NCBI GenBank assembly: GCA_016617855.1
Contig: JAECUM010009284.1
Location: 1 to 64,000, forward strand
From: Megalonaias nervosa
Lineage: Eukaryota > Mollusca > Bivalvia > Unionida > Unionidae
Reading direction: 5' to 3'
Length of the DNA stretch: 64,000 nucleotides
The notes beneath the pieces are model-generated. The model made no database searches, was not told the DNA's origin, and worked only from the letters and a program-made list of their open reading frames with translations. Positions 10,382 through 19,230 of this stretch are shown piece after piece (position 1 is the stretch's first letter; every line of letters starts with the position of its first letter). A program made the position numbers and the translations under genes.

Positions 10382-10582
10382 ATGATTCAAGCAAAGAATA
10401 AATGTAAGTGGCTGATGATTGGTTCTGCAATTCCTTGTAACCAGTCTTGCGTAAATGAATTCTGTGGATGTCACATGCAAAGTGTGCGATGTGGAAGTCT
10501 AGGACTAAAACCATGTTTATGATGTGGTGTTGGGGTTAGAGGAGAAACGCAGCTGTGTGTAGAATGTGGTGGTAAAAAATGA
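10382..10582 (+). pseudogene. Small cysteine-rich zinc-ribbon protein, one stop
   Basis: 66 codons starting MIQAKNKCKWLMIGSAIPC. Cysteines occur in pairs or near-pairs (C-x6-GC, C-x2-CG after a stop, C-x2-CGG at the end), consistent with two zinc-binding knuckles. One in-frame TGA sits between the first Cys of the CxxC and the next. It leads the plus-strand module and probably binds DNA or RNA; its function is unknown. The start was chosen as the first ATG before the Cys-rich block. Confidence 0.55.
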
Positions 10583-11006
10583 GCAAAATGAATTTGTGAA
10601 GCATCCCATCATCAAGAATTATGAGGCATCTCATGATAGTGTAATTAGGAACTGTCAACTAAAAAAACCAGTTGCTGCTGTTAATAAATTTGCATATCTC
10701 GTGTTCAAAACGGGGGGGAACAAACATTATCACTCACATAAATATATTTATGAATGTTTCCACGGGCAAGAAACTTGATAATTCGTTGGGTAATTTATGA
10801 ACTATTACAGAATTGCAAATTTGGTGGTACTGGAAAATATAATAAATTTCCAAGAGCAGTTAAATCTGAATGTGGAGACTGGCAAAGAAAAAGAATTTCA
10901 ATCGATAAGTGCAGCTGCCAAATATTTCTGTATTTTCCCACCTTCAGTACAACATGTGGCGGAGAGTATAATTAATTCTACATTTTCAAAGAAATATAAT
11001 CAGTGA
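10566..11006 (+). pseudogene. HNH/NUMOD-like endonuclease remnant
   Basis: Two pieces in different frames. The first (10566-10778) ends HYHSHKYIYECFHG, resembling the H-[RK]-[FY]-[VI]-[YW]-E-x-F-x-G start of HNH homing-type endonucleases. The catalytic HNH core that should follow is not visible. The second (10797-11006) contains EFQSISAAAKYF and SVQHVAESI, like the NUMOD1-type helix-turn-helix tail of such enzymes. It directly follows the zinc-ribbon gene and overlaps its end. Identification rests on short motifs only; it could be another DNA-binding protein. Confidence 0.45.
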
Positions 11007-11629
11007 ATAATATTTCAGTATCTCCCGACTGTGTTAGAGGCAGACACCACCAATCCTGAATCTACTTTGACTCAATTATAGTTGTCTTTCAGTTGTATGC
11101 AAAAACACTCCAGATGAAGGGAGATAATTCTGTCAAGTTCCAGTAGAGTGATTAAGCAGTAGCCTCGCTTGTAACTGCTTAATATTATATAACGACCACT
11201 GATTATTTTTTATGTTGTGGCTCACACACTATTTCTTTTCTTGCTTGGCACCGTCAGGGTATGTTACACCAGGACTGTCCCTCTCTCTTGTATGTTACAC
11301 CCCTTGACTTCGTCTAGAACTATGTCCCTGATAATTAAAAAAACCCAAGAGGAACAGATAAGCCATGCCCCGACCCCAACGCATGTAATCCAGGTAAGTT
11401 GTTTTTAGATTTTTCAGGTATAGATAGTTTCCGAATGAAGTCTGTCAGATTTATACAGTGTTTGGAAATTGAAATAAATTTATTGAATAATCCACACTGC
11501 AGTTAACACAATTATACAACCATTGTGATTTGTTCAGTATACTGTTTTTGGGGATTGCTTGTAGGATGCCTGTTATCCAGGTATAGGTAACTTCATAATA
11601 AGGTTTCAAACATATATTTGTAAGAATAA
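11007..11629. other. Polinton interior, nothing recognised
   Basis: No gene on either strand. A plus-strand open frame at 11217-11408 and a minus-strand one at 11451-11699 have no family-like features. Confidence 0.4.
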
Positions 11630-12060
11630 TCCGTGGTCCAGCGCTAACACGGCAAATTCTCATACTCGAGGTCTGGCGTTCCAATCCCGTGACTGACAAA
11701 TTTGTTGATGGTGGGCAATATTCACAATTTTCTTAATAATTGGGGGACTCCAGCCCAAGGAAAAAGAAAATTCATACACACCTTTCCACCATGTCAAACA
11801 ATGTGGTGGGTGCTGTTTTGCTGCATTCCCTAGGGTTTGATTTGGGGGGTGTGTGCATGAAATTTGAAAACTGGATCCCCCCAAAAATGAACAGTGAGAG
11901 TGATGAGTTCTTAATCTCATGAAGGGTGCCCTATATAAGGACATTCAAAAAGAAAGTCAGCCAGAAAAAAAACACCTCATGAAGGGTGCCCCATGAAGGG
12001 ACCCCATCGAACGGCAAATACTGGCAAATGAAGGGACCACATGGAATGGTAATCTCTCAT
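11630..12060 (+). mobile_element. Probable tRNA-derived SINE plus short direct repeat
   Basis: A tRNA-like head is visible: TGGTCCAGCGCTAAC resembles an A box and GCGTTCCAATCCC a B box about 30 bp later (11636-11690). The body follows. Near 11917-12000 the phrase CTCATGAAGGGTGCCC occurs twice. Both boxes are imperfect and no flanking duplication was established. Confidence 0.45.
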
Positions 12061-12126
12061 CATTCCTACTGTTTATTTTTTGTTTTTATTTTAAACAAGT
12101 ATTTATTATATAATGAATTCTGAAAA

Positions 12127-12440
12127 TATTCAATTATTTCTGAAATTAAAAAATTAAATGATGATGTTATAGAATTGTCTGACCAATTGGATCTGAAAAA
12201 AATCACAAATGATTTTGAAGCGCTACAGGAATGGAGACATAATGGAAGATACACTCTAGCAGCCAAATACAGGTTTATTAAATTGCTTCAGTAAGCGATG
12301 AAACAATCTCTACTTTATGTCGATGATGATAGAAACATCCGCAGATTTGTTTCACTCGCAAACGCAGTTGAGGAAGTTAGATCAGAGTTATCACGCAAAT
12401 ATGAAGCAAGAAAGATTATGAGTTTACGTGTGTGAAAGTT
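12127..12440 (+). pseudogene. Uncharacterised Polinton protein remnant
   Basis: A plus frame reads IISEIKKLNDDVIELSDQ, LEWRHNGRYTLAAKYRFIK-like residues, a TAA near 12291, then LLYVDDDRNIRRFVSLA and ELSRKYEARKIM. It is helical and charged throughout. No family is recognised. It lies opposite the capsid genes and runs towards them. Confidence 0.4.
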
Positions 12441-12550
12441 GAAAAAATTTATGTACGATTGTGAACACCATCACAGAGTCCTTGATGAAGTCCCTGACAG
12501 AGTCCTTGACAAAAGTCAAGAGGGATTGTGAAAGTGAAAATTGTAATTAT

Positions 12551-12727
12551 TTATTTTGACTCAGATTCAGATTTATTTTTTTTATTATTTTCCATTAATT
12601 GAGAAATTTTTACTTTATCGATTACATCATCAAGAATCTTACTACAAAGTTTGTTTAGACAATAATAACACACCATCAATTGTTGTCCATGGTTTAGTTT
12701 TTCTATCTCGGCAATTATTCCATCCAT
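12551..12727 (-). CDS. Small uncharacterised Polinton protein, 58 aa, intact
   Basis: An uninterrupted frame from ATG at 12727 to TAA at 12551 begins MDGIIAEIEKLNHGQQLM and ends in a Lys/Ser/Glu-rich tail (KNKSESESK). It contains a CYYC pair and is mostly helical. It is the last frame on the capsid strand. Short length makes chance possible, but composition and start resemble a real small protein. Confidence 0.4.
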   Translation of the reverse strand: MDGIIAEIEKLNHGQQLMVCYYCLNKLCSKILDDVIDKVKISQLMENNKKNKSESESK

Positions 12728-12873
12728 TATATTAATTTGTGTGATTTAATTTGAGAAGAGATCAGTCACGAATGCGAAGATCTTACGATCTCACATACAA
12801 ACTTATTGTCAAAACTTCATGTTGCAAATCAAGCAAGTGCCCGTTCTGGTCAGTAAGTCTGAAATGTATGACA

Positions 12874-13167
12874 TCATAGATAAACTGAATTAATGGGTAC
12901 TGATACAATTAAAAACCCAGGAGGTACTTCAGGGGTGAATGTATATAGAATATATTTCTGTTGTGCCTGCCTGGATTTTTCAAGATCTACTTGATAACTG
13001 CCATTGATTGCATCACATATTTCGATAATGAGCCATTTGACATATTTGAGGTCGGATACAACTTGATTTAGATGTTGTATCGTTTCAGTTATTTGCTGCC
13101 TTAGATCGTCATTGGATATTCTTGTATGTAACTTTGAAACAATTGACACAATTTGCTGCGTATACAC
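12874..13167 (-). CDS. Uncharacterised Polinton protein, 97 aa
   Basis: The frame reads MYTQQIVSIVSKLH at its start, with a helical middle (DDLRQQITETIQHLNQVVSDL) and a C-terminus with a hydrophobic PPGFLIVSVPI. It lies just downstream of the structural gene 13201-14118 on the same strand. No family is recognised. The start may lie further upstream in another frame, so it may be truncated. Confidence 0.4.
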   Translation of the reverse strand: MYTQQIVSIVSKLHTRISNDDLRQQITETIQHLNQVVSDLKYVKWLIIEICDAINGSYQVDLEKSRQAQQKYILYTFTPEVPPGFLIVSVPINSVYL

Positions 13168-13200
13168 GTGTGTTCAGGTGTAATAACTTCAGTGTACGAA

Positions 13201-14118
13201 TTAATGTTTTTCATTGATGAGTGGTTCATTATCATCATCAAAATCATAATAATAGAAAGTATTTAGCAGTTTTGGAAATCTTGTACCATCAGTTGCAGTA
13301 AAATAATTTTTTTCATGATATAATGGCGCAGCAGTCTCCTTGTCGATAATAAAGCTAGCTCGCTCCAAATGCCACCATGGATAATTTTTTCGATATTCTG
13401 GATGTGACAAAAATACTCATTTGTCTGTGATAAAATCATCATGTTGAGGTTGTGGTGGTACTGTTGGTGTTGGTTGTTGTACTTCTGGCCATCCTAAGAC
13501 AGTTCTAATCAATGACTGATATATATCTACAGCATAATCTTCGGCAAATGTGGATATGTGAGAAAGCTTGCCAGTAGCTTCTCGTGGGTCGGTGGTTCTT
13601 TCCGCGGATTTCCCGGTTTCTTCCTCCACCATTAATACTGGCCGCCATGTATAGCCTATCGTGTGCTGAAAAATGGCGTTAAGCCCCACAACAACAACAA
13701 CAGCATAATCTGGTGTTGATATTTCTATCATGGCTGATAATGTTGGCTCATGAACTGTGAAAGCGATTTTGGATTCTTTTCCTGCGATAGATTTAATCCT
13801 GCATTGGAATTCACTGTTGATCTGTTCTATATGATAACTGCCTGTAGGAATACCAACAACATTCCAGTCTGGAGTTCCATTGGGTTTATTTTTATACGAA
13901 AATACTACTGAATTATTTGCTTGCAACCCACCGAATGACTTTGATCTAATATTTGGCCAGCTGTAATATACTCACAATTGCGCTAATGCTTTTTCCTTGG
14001 CTGGAATTACCGTTGGAAAGCTAACATCGAATTCAGGATTGGTTGAGCTCGCTGATACCATTGTGGTTGTTGGTGGTGTTGTATTAGCGATGATTTGTTC
14101 TAGCAATTCTTGTGACAT
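13201..14118 (-). pseudogene. Polinton structural (virion) protein, interrupted by a SINE
   Basis: Starts MSQELLEQIIANTTPPTTT at 14118. After an in-frame stop near 13972 it reads VYYSWPNI, then VVFSYKNKPNG, WNVVGIPTGSYHIEQIN and SEFQCRIK. The mix of short beta-like stretches (IPxGxYxIxxIN) resembles surface-exposed proteins seen in Polinton capsid modules. It ends in FYYYDFDDDNEPLINEKH at 13201, with one more stop at 13417-13419. The host-type SINE at 13541-13700 plus its duplicated target adds 171 bp, a multiple of three without stops, so the frame passes through it. Function is inferred from neighbours only. Confidence 0.5.
13541..13700 (+). mobile_element. SINE insertion (family S1, headless) inside the Polinton gene
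   Basis: Body and (ACA)n tail match the SINEs at 24404-24652 and 30876-31122, but the tRNA head is missing. It is flanked by an 11-bp duplication CAGCATAATCT (13530-13540 and 13701-13711), the hallmark of target-primed retrotransposition. Orientation is opposite to those two copies. Confidence 0.88.
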
Positions 14119-14139
14119 TAATATTTACTTCCTGATTTA

Positions 14140-15105
14140 AATTAAGGTGACTCTGTCCTTGTCGGAGACGGCAGCATCTGCCACTGGGTTTGGTTTCCAG
14201 TTGCTTCATAATAAGCCTTAATCATTTCTGCAAATTCCTGATCTGATATTATTCCATCATTGAGCCCTGATGATACCAGCGATGATAATTTGTTGAGTGG
14301 TTCCCATAATGCTGATCCAGACGCTATTGTATATACTACATCATCGGTAATCTTTTTGATTTCGGAGGGCTTAATGTCGATGACTGCTGGATTTCCAAAA
14401 GCTTCATTATGGCTCTATTTGTGCTTCTATGAAAATTTACAAACGCTTGTACATGAGTAGAAAATTCAGATCTAAATGTGGTCATTCCATCATTGATTGT
14501 CATTAATGAGGTCATGATCAGAATGTTGCTATTGTCAACATATTTCTTCACTGCGGCATCATCGTTTGATTCTGGTTCTCTAAGACCAGTTATTTTATTA
14601 TTAGCCATATTAAGAGAACCAGTCATTGTATCACTGGCGGATAGTAAACGATCATTGATCTCAGCTTCGATCGTGTTGTTGGTGCTGTCTAAGTGTCTTT
14701 TGTTGCCACATCATCATCTGATTTTGGATTTGTCACAGTAATAACTGTACTTCTGCTCATGTTGAGATCGCCATACATAATGTCTCCAATTCTTCTGATG
14801 CATCCAGTAATCTCTCCCATGAGTGTTAGAATTGATTCCTCCGAGTTTTTAATTTTACCGTTTGTAGCAAACACCACTAAATTATCTTCAATCGCATCTG
14901 GAACCCACAGAATAATATCTGTCAGCAGGATATTACTCGTCTTTAATCGTCCTTGCTGATCCTGATAAACAATAACTTCATTTTGGTCCACAGCTACAAG
15001 ACACAAAAGTTTAGCGAGCTCATCTTTAACCTCGTCAAGGGTTGCATATTTGGATAAGTCACCTTGGGGCTTGCCTTTAGCAGATCTTCCATGAATATCT
15101 ACCAT
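14140..15105 (-). pseudogene. Phage tail-fibre-like adhesin of the Polinton
   Basis: Starts MVDIHGRSAKGKPQGDL at 15105. Two copies of a bacteriophage tail-fibre type repeat are visible: GDLNMSRSTVITVTNP with DDDVATK (about 14780-14700), and GSLNMANNKITGLREP with DDAAVKKYVDN (about 14620-14540). The pattern is G-x-L-x-M-x4-I-T-x-[LV]-x-x-P-x4-D-[AV]-[AV]-x-K-x-[YH]-[VL]-D. The end, after a frameshift near 14395, has helical segments (EIKKITDDVVYTIA, DQEFAEMIKAYYEA) and stops near 14140. It likely forms a trimeric spike for host attachment, by analogy. Frameshifts near 14695 and 14395 break it. It sits between the protease and another structural gene. Confidence 0.6.
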
Positions 15106-15126
15106 TGTATATTCACTATGACCTGT

Positions 15127-15546
15127 TTAAAATGACGGTGGACGGCTATACCGTCTGGTGGTATAAACGTGCATGACTTTATGAGGCGGTGTCATTGACG
15201 ATGACACGGCATCGAGCACAGCAAGTATTTCATGGCCACATATTGGGGGATCAATTATTGTCTGTGTTGGTAATGTTGAATACCATACGGGAGTGTTTTG
15301 AGGTCCATCGATGTATTTTAAAAACTCCTTCAGTGGTGCCAGTCCATACAAATCAAAATAAACAATTCTACATGGATCAATTGCATATGCAACCCAGTGA
15401 GTACCTGGACCAGAACTTCCATAGAGATTAATGATATCAGTTTCAACATGGTTTGGTTGTTTTGGTAATTGATCGTGCATAAAAACACTTCTGAAATTTT
15501 TTATGTCTAATCACTTTGTAGCATCAAGTAAATCGAAATTGGACAT
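15127..15546 (-). pseudogene. Adenain-like cysteine protease (Polinton PRO), one stop
   Basis: Starts MSNFDLLDATK at 15546, a stop follows at 15511-15513, and the same frame then runs to 15127. Catalytic landmarks of the adenain (Ulp1-like) family are in order: His in GPGTHWVAYA, acidic residue in IVYFDLYGLAP, and Cys in PPICGHEILAVL. It would cleave capsid precursors during virion maturation. About 140 codons is short, like other Polinton proteases. Only one nonsense codon is seen, so decay is mild. It lies just upstream of the tail-fibre-like gene. Confidence 0.8.
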
Positions 15547-15709
15547 GGGAAGCATCAACGAAGTGTCCCAGGCAGTCTTAGACCTTTCCCCATGGATTGA
15601 CCGTACCATGAATGAGAGAGAGGTTCCTGGCAGTCTTAGACACAATCCGTGAATGGATCGACCCTTTATTTGGAAGTATTTAGTCCCTGTCCTGTTGCTT
15701 TCTTTAATG

Positions 15710-16049
15710 TCATCCCAGCAGCAGTTCCAACCGCACAAGTGCAGCTGCTTTTGCAGCAGCTATCAACGCTGGTATAGCTGCAAGAAGTGGAAATATACCG
15801 CCCATCTTGTCAGTGTCTTTAATGTCACCCACAGAAAGATTAAGTCTAACACCAGTTGCTGATCGTTTGGCATCATTGAAGTGCCTGAGTTGACGTTCTC
15901 CCAGTGATAGTTTATTTGCACCACCTGCAATCTGTTCTGATTTCAGCAATATTTTTATTCCACTGTTCCTTTTTGTTCCTTTTTGATACTGATTGTAGCT
16001 TTTTAATCTGACCAGGAGTCAGACTGACACTGACATGATGATATGACAT
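15710..16049 (-). pseudogene. Membrane-active minor virion protein (pX/pVI-like)
   Basis: An ATG at 16049 begins MSYHHVSVSLTPGQIKKLQ. A frameshift near 15985 leads into a frame with two more basic repeats of similar type (KLSLGERQLRHFNDAK, VRLNLSVGDIK), then the hydrophobic GGIFPLLAAIPALIAAAK. A GG followed by an amphipathic or membrane segment resembles the small core and membrane-lytic proteins of adeno-like capsids. The start lies 8 bp after the capsid gene stop. Two diverged copies of a 60-75 bp segment, each with GGTCTAAGACTGCC-type sequence on this strand, lie downstream at 15560-15665 between this gene and the protease. Confidence 0.55.
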
Positions 16050-16057
16050 AATAATAT

Positions 16058-17425
16058 CATAGATGATTTAATTGCATGTTTTCCAGTGGGGCATCAGTGA
16101 CTCTCATTCGTCCACCAACGCCTTCAAGCAACATTGTTTTGTCTGAGAGTACAACAGTGATTGCTCTGTAACCACCAGCGGGCAGTCGAGCTACACGAGA
16201 TGGAAGTGTATGTCAGCAACTGATTGAACAAATCCAAGTGTTCCAGTGAGAAATAATAGATCGGATATAATATTGTGAAATCCCGCTGAGATATCTGCAA
16301 ACTGGGATCCACATTCTGATCATGCCCCATAAATGTTATCAACCGAGGATAAGCGCGTGCAACATGATTAATATAAAAATTTAGCAAGACTTCTTCAGAA
16401 GGTTCTTGATGTTCATTTATCCTCAAAGCAAATTCACTAACCCCAAGCATGTCAAACACCATTGGTTTTCGTTCCTGCTAATCTATTCTGGCATTTTCCT
16501 GAAATGCGATGAATATATATCGTGGTGCTGACACCCCCTGCTGTGATGCTATCTGCCATGTGAATAAACCAGCAACATTGCTTTGAATACTGTCTGTAGT
16601 CATTGTCAACCATGATAATGTCAATTTACCACCTTGGCCCATAAAAGAGAGCAACTGTTGTTCTTCGGTAAGTGATGGAGTCATTACTGGCATTCACAAC
16701 GAAAGTTTTGTTAGTATTACTTTAACAGCATCAGTGGCAGCATCACGCCATATTGCATCATTGTCAGTGGCTTTTCTAACAAGTACCATGGTGTGTTTAG
16801 CGTTAAATATAACTTTTCTAACATTTCTGCAGAATCCAAATATATGTAATATGGTATCACGCATGAAAATTCTTCATCGCTGTTCAACATTGATCGACGT
16901 GATGCGAATCCTAAGTTGAAATTTTCATTCATTGATGCAACTTCAGTTCCAGCTGCATTGTCACATTTCTGCTTTCTGGATGATCAGTTGTATCTTTTGC
17001 AAACATCACTGATGGACCAGCTGACCTCGAGTAATCATCTCTGTATCTTGTAAGGCCAAGTATTGTCGTGGCAACATCAACATTTTCGAGACATGATTCA
17101 GTATTTCTTCTTTGAAACTATATGTGGCACTGTTAAATAACGCCATGATGCCATTATTAACAAAACCAACTCGTTCACCAATTTCATATGCTGTATCATC
17201 TGCTTTTAAAAGTCTACCTTCGATCTCAATGAATGCCTCAGCGAGTAAGAAATATCTACTTGTATCCTGAACTTGCAACTCAATTCTTCCTCGTGCAGTA
17301 GGTACACATGTGTTATAAGAATAACATTGATAATCACGCACTGATTTATTCTTGAGAACTGGTGCGTCCCTGTCAAATGCTGGATCAGATACATGTTTAA
17401 ACATCTTTATTATATTTGCTATCAT
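16058..17425 (-). pseudogene. Polinton major capsid protein (double jelly-roll), broken
   Basis: Runs from ATG at 17425 to TGA at 16058, about 455 codons. Typical segments are IELQVQDTSRYFLLAEAFIE, GRLLKADDTAYEIGERVGFV and NNGIMALFNSATY near the N-terminus, then FSCVIPYYIYLDSAEML in the middle. QIASQQGVSAPRYIFIAFQE and LLNFYINHVARAYPR follow, and the C-terminus reads VARLPAGGYRAITVVLSD. The protein forms hexagonal capsomers in Polinton and related virions. The frame shifts near 16995, 16715, 16470 and 16210, so it is inactive. It is flanked by a 46-residue gene upstream (ATGA overlap) and the pX-like gene downstream. Confidence 0.82.
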
Positions 17426-17562
17426 CGTCTAACACGAAGACCACTTCCTGCAATTAGACTAGCAGTTATATTTTTTTCTCTTTCTGATAGGGGTACACCA
17501 ACCAACTTTGCTAGTTTTTGATTTGCGGCTTGATTTATTATTTTACTAACTTTTGTAGGCAT
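17422..17562 (-). CDS. Small conserved-looking Polinton protein, 46 aa, intact
   Basis: Starts MPTKVSKIINQAANQKL and ends LIAGSGLRVRR. Intact from ATG at 17562 to TGA at 17422. Its stop overlaps the capsid start as ATGA, a coupling common in compact viral gene blocks. It is basic with a helical N-terminus. The function is unknown; a minor virion or DNA-binding protein is possible. It was found only by reading the sequence because it is very short. Confidence 0.5.
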   Translation of the reverse strand: MPTKVSKIINQAANQKLAKLVGVPLSEREKNITASLIAGSGLRVRR

Positions 17563-17610
17563 AATTTCTGAGCAGGGTTTATTTTACTGGCAGAGGTTTC
17601 GTCATATTAA

Positions 17611-17868
17611 TCATGCTAATCTGTCCTTGATTGCTGAGAATGATTTTCTAGCAACATCACCAACAGCACCAATACCTTTATCACGAACAATGTCAATAGT
17701 TCTCATTCCCAGTTGCATTGCAATAGGTATTGCTTTCGAGGCTATCCTTCTAAATAGGTCCTGAACAACATCACCAAGTCCATCTCCGTAGATCGCTTTA
17801 TGTGTAGGTAATTGCGAATTTATCACCCTGACCATTACAGGTCCACGTTGAGCATTATGTATGATCAT
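17611..17868 (-). CDS. Polinton minor virion protein, 85 aa
   Basis: Starts MIIHNAQRGPVMVRVINSQ, then a GDGLGDVVQDLFRRIASKAIP stretch and a C-terminal helix with RDKGIGAVGDVA. A G-x-G motif followed by an amphipathic FRR helix resembles the small cleaved core proteins of adeno-like viruses. No breaks are seen, though the true end may lie further right of the stop in another frame (GGTTTCGTC region at 17590). It is positioned between the coiled-coil gene and the 46-residue gene. Confidence 0.5.
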   Translation of the reverse strand: MIIHNAQRGPVMVRVINSQLPTHKAIYGDGLGDVVQDLFRRIASKAIPIAMQLGMRTIDIVRDKGIGAVGDVARKSFSAIKDRLA

Positions 17869-17892
17869 TTTCTTGTCACTGACCTAACTGCA

Positions 17893-18943
17893 TCAATCAT
17901 CAGCGATTTCATCATTGCGGTAATCATCAATGATTTCATCAATGAGGGACCGAGAAACATTAATATCCATGATACTGCCTGTAAATAATCTCTGACAAAT
18001 AGCAGCTGCTTCATTAACGATTTCGGGGGAATTATTACTGGCTCGTTTTCTGCCAATCAAATTTCCTAGTCATTGAACATGAGCAAGGACATTGCTGGGA
18101 CATGGAGTAATATGACCACTCCCCCTGGTACCTGTACCAATACCACTTCCAGTGGCACCAGGGGTAGAACTTGCATCTTCCCATTCTTCTTCTTCCGCAC
18201 TTGTTGTTTGGACTGGTTGCTGTGATTTTTGTTGTTGTTGCTTTTGTTGTTTTTGTTTTTGTGGTTGTTGATTTTATGCTAGTTGTTGTTGTAACTGTTT
18301 AAAATATTCATCTATTCCATTGCTAAATGTAATATATCTTACATTATCATTTCGGACCTGATCAACTCCGTGGTATATACGAAATAACCATTTGTACCAG
18401 GCTTCACGACTTACATTATCATGAGTGTACTTGGGTTTCAAATATTTTTTTTCTGACATCATAACTATACATGGCATGCATAGGTAGTTTTGCCACGTCA
18501 GATTTTTTTATGAAAGCAATACTATTTTCGGTAAATTTATCATTCACTTCAGTTCTCTTTCTTGCTTGTTCTGGTTCTGATTCTGGTTCTGGTATACAAT
18601 CCTTTATATCACCTATTTCAGCACGAGCTTGGTCAGTATCTTCAAGTATTTCTTTCATTGGTTGAGCAGCAGCTATTTCACCTGGAAGTTCTCGTAGATT
18701 CTTTTTTGTCTTTTTAGTTCTTTCTGCTATTGTTCCAGTTGCTTTAGCGGTTTACTCTAATGTGGGAAGAAGACCTTTGGTAGCCTTTGTAACAGGTTCA
18801 AATAACTGTTCTGCATCCTCTGCAAATTCAGCCTTAGACTCTTGATGCGTTTGTAGTTGTTGCTTGACAGAATCACGGACTGGAAGATATTTCTTAATTG
18901 CCTTTAGTCGCTGTTGAGCTAGTTTCGATGTGTGAGATTCCAT
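17893..18943 (-). pseudogene. Uncharacterised Polinton protein with coiled coil and Gln/Gly-rich linker
   Basis: The frame starts MESHTSKLAQQRLKAIKKY at 18943. It has an N-terminal helical/coiled region, an in-frame TAA at 18752, an acidic EPESEPEQARKR segment, then a frameshift in an A-run near 18445. A region VSREAWYKWLFRIYHGVDQVR follows, then a glutamine-rich tract (near 18230-18280) and GSGIGTGTRGSGH. The C-terminus is acidic, IDEIIDDYRNDEIADD, ending at 17893. It is first in the capsid block. No family is recognised; a scaffold or minor virion protein is possible. Two stops and one or more shifts make it a pseudogene. Confidence 0.5.
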
Positions 18944-19144
18944 GGTTAGTGTTATTATTGATATAATAATGATTTAATTACACCACACTACTACAGCAGC
19001 AGGGAGGGTGATGACCACGAGTGAGTGTCCTGGTGTTTACACCAGGGGTCGGTAAATGAGGATGCAAACACAAGTGTCAAAGATAAAATAACCCCATTAG
19101 AGCGGCTTCAGTCAGTTTGAGGCTTTGGTTTGGCATTATTTACC

Positions 19145-19225
19145 TTGTATTTTCATTTTTCGTAGGAAGCTTTATTTTCGCGAAATAACCCTCCTAAAGT
19201 TTGTCCAATTCACCCCCCTGCTGCT
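19145..19225 (-). repeat. Polinton right terminal inverted repeat
   Basis: Reads TTGTATTTTCATTTTTCGTA at its inner end and CACCCCCCTGCTGCT at its tip. Reverse complement of 5740-5827. The shared block includes a 25-bp perfect run around AAGCTTCCTACG. Confidence 0.92.
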
Positions 19226-19230
19226 TAAGG

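Larger units (their letters stand above)
5740..19225. mobile_element. Polinton (Maverick) DNA element, decayed, 13.5 kb
   Basis: Bounded by terminal inverted repeats and a short target duplication. It contains a Polinton gene set: packaging ATPase, integrase, protein-primed type DNA polymerase B with helicase, adenain-like protease, major capsid and minor virion proteins. Polintons are self-replicating virus-like transposons that integrate with a retroviral-type integrase. The capsid module (12551-18943) and polymerase (7208-10330) are on the minus strand. Integrase and a small zinc/HNH module are on the plus strand. Most genes have stops or frameshifts, and the ATPase and integrase are truncated against each other near 6129, so this is an inactive copy with an internal deletion or rearrangement at its left end. 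It sits in an intron of the channel gene. Confidence 0.93.

Noticed and set aside
11660..11944. 94-codon minus frame with LGWSPPIIKK
   Set aside because: Read from the opposite strand of a probable SINE; no domain.
15511..15738. 75-codon minus frame starting MCGWNCCWDD
   Set aside because: Most of it reads out-of-frame capsid-module sequence; only its last ten codons are the true protease start.
17865..18056. 63-codon minus frame with repeated MKSLMI
   Set aside because: A shadow frame of the acidic C-terminus of the gene 17893-18943; the other frame has the more protein-like composition.
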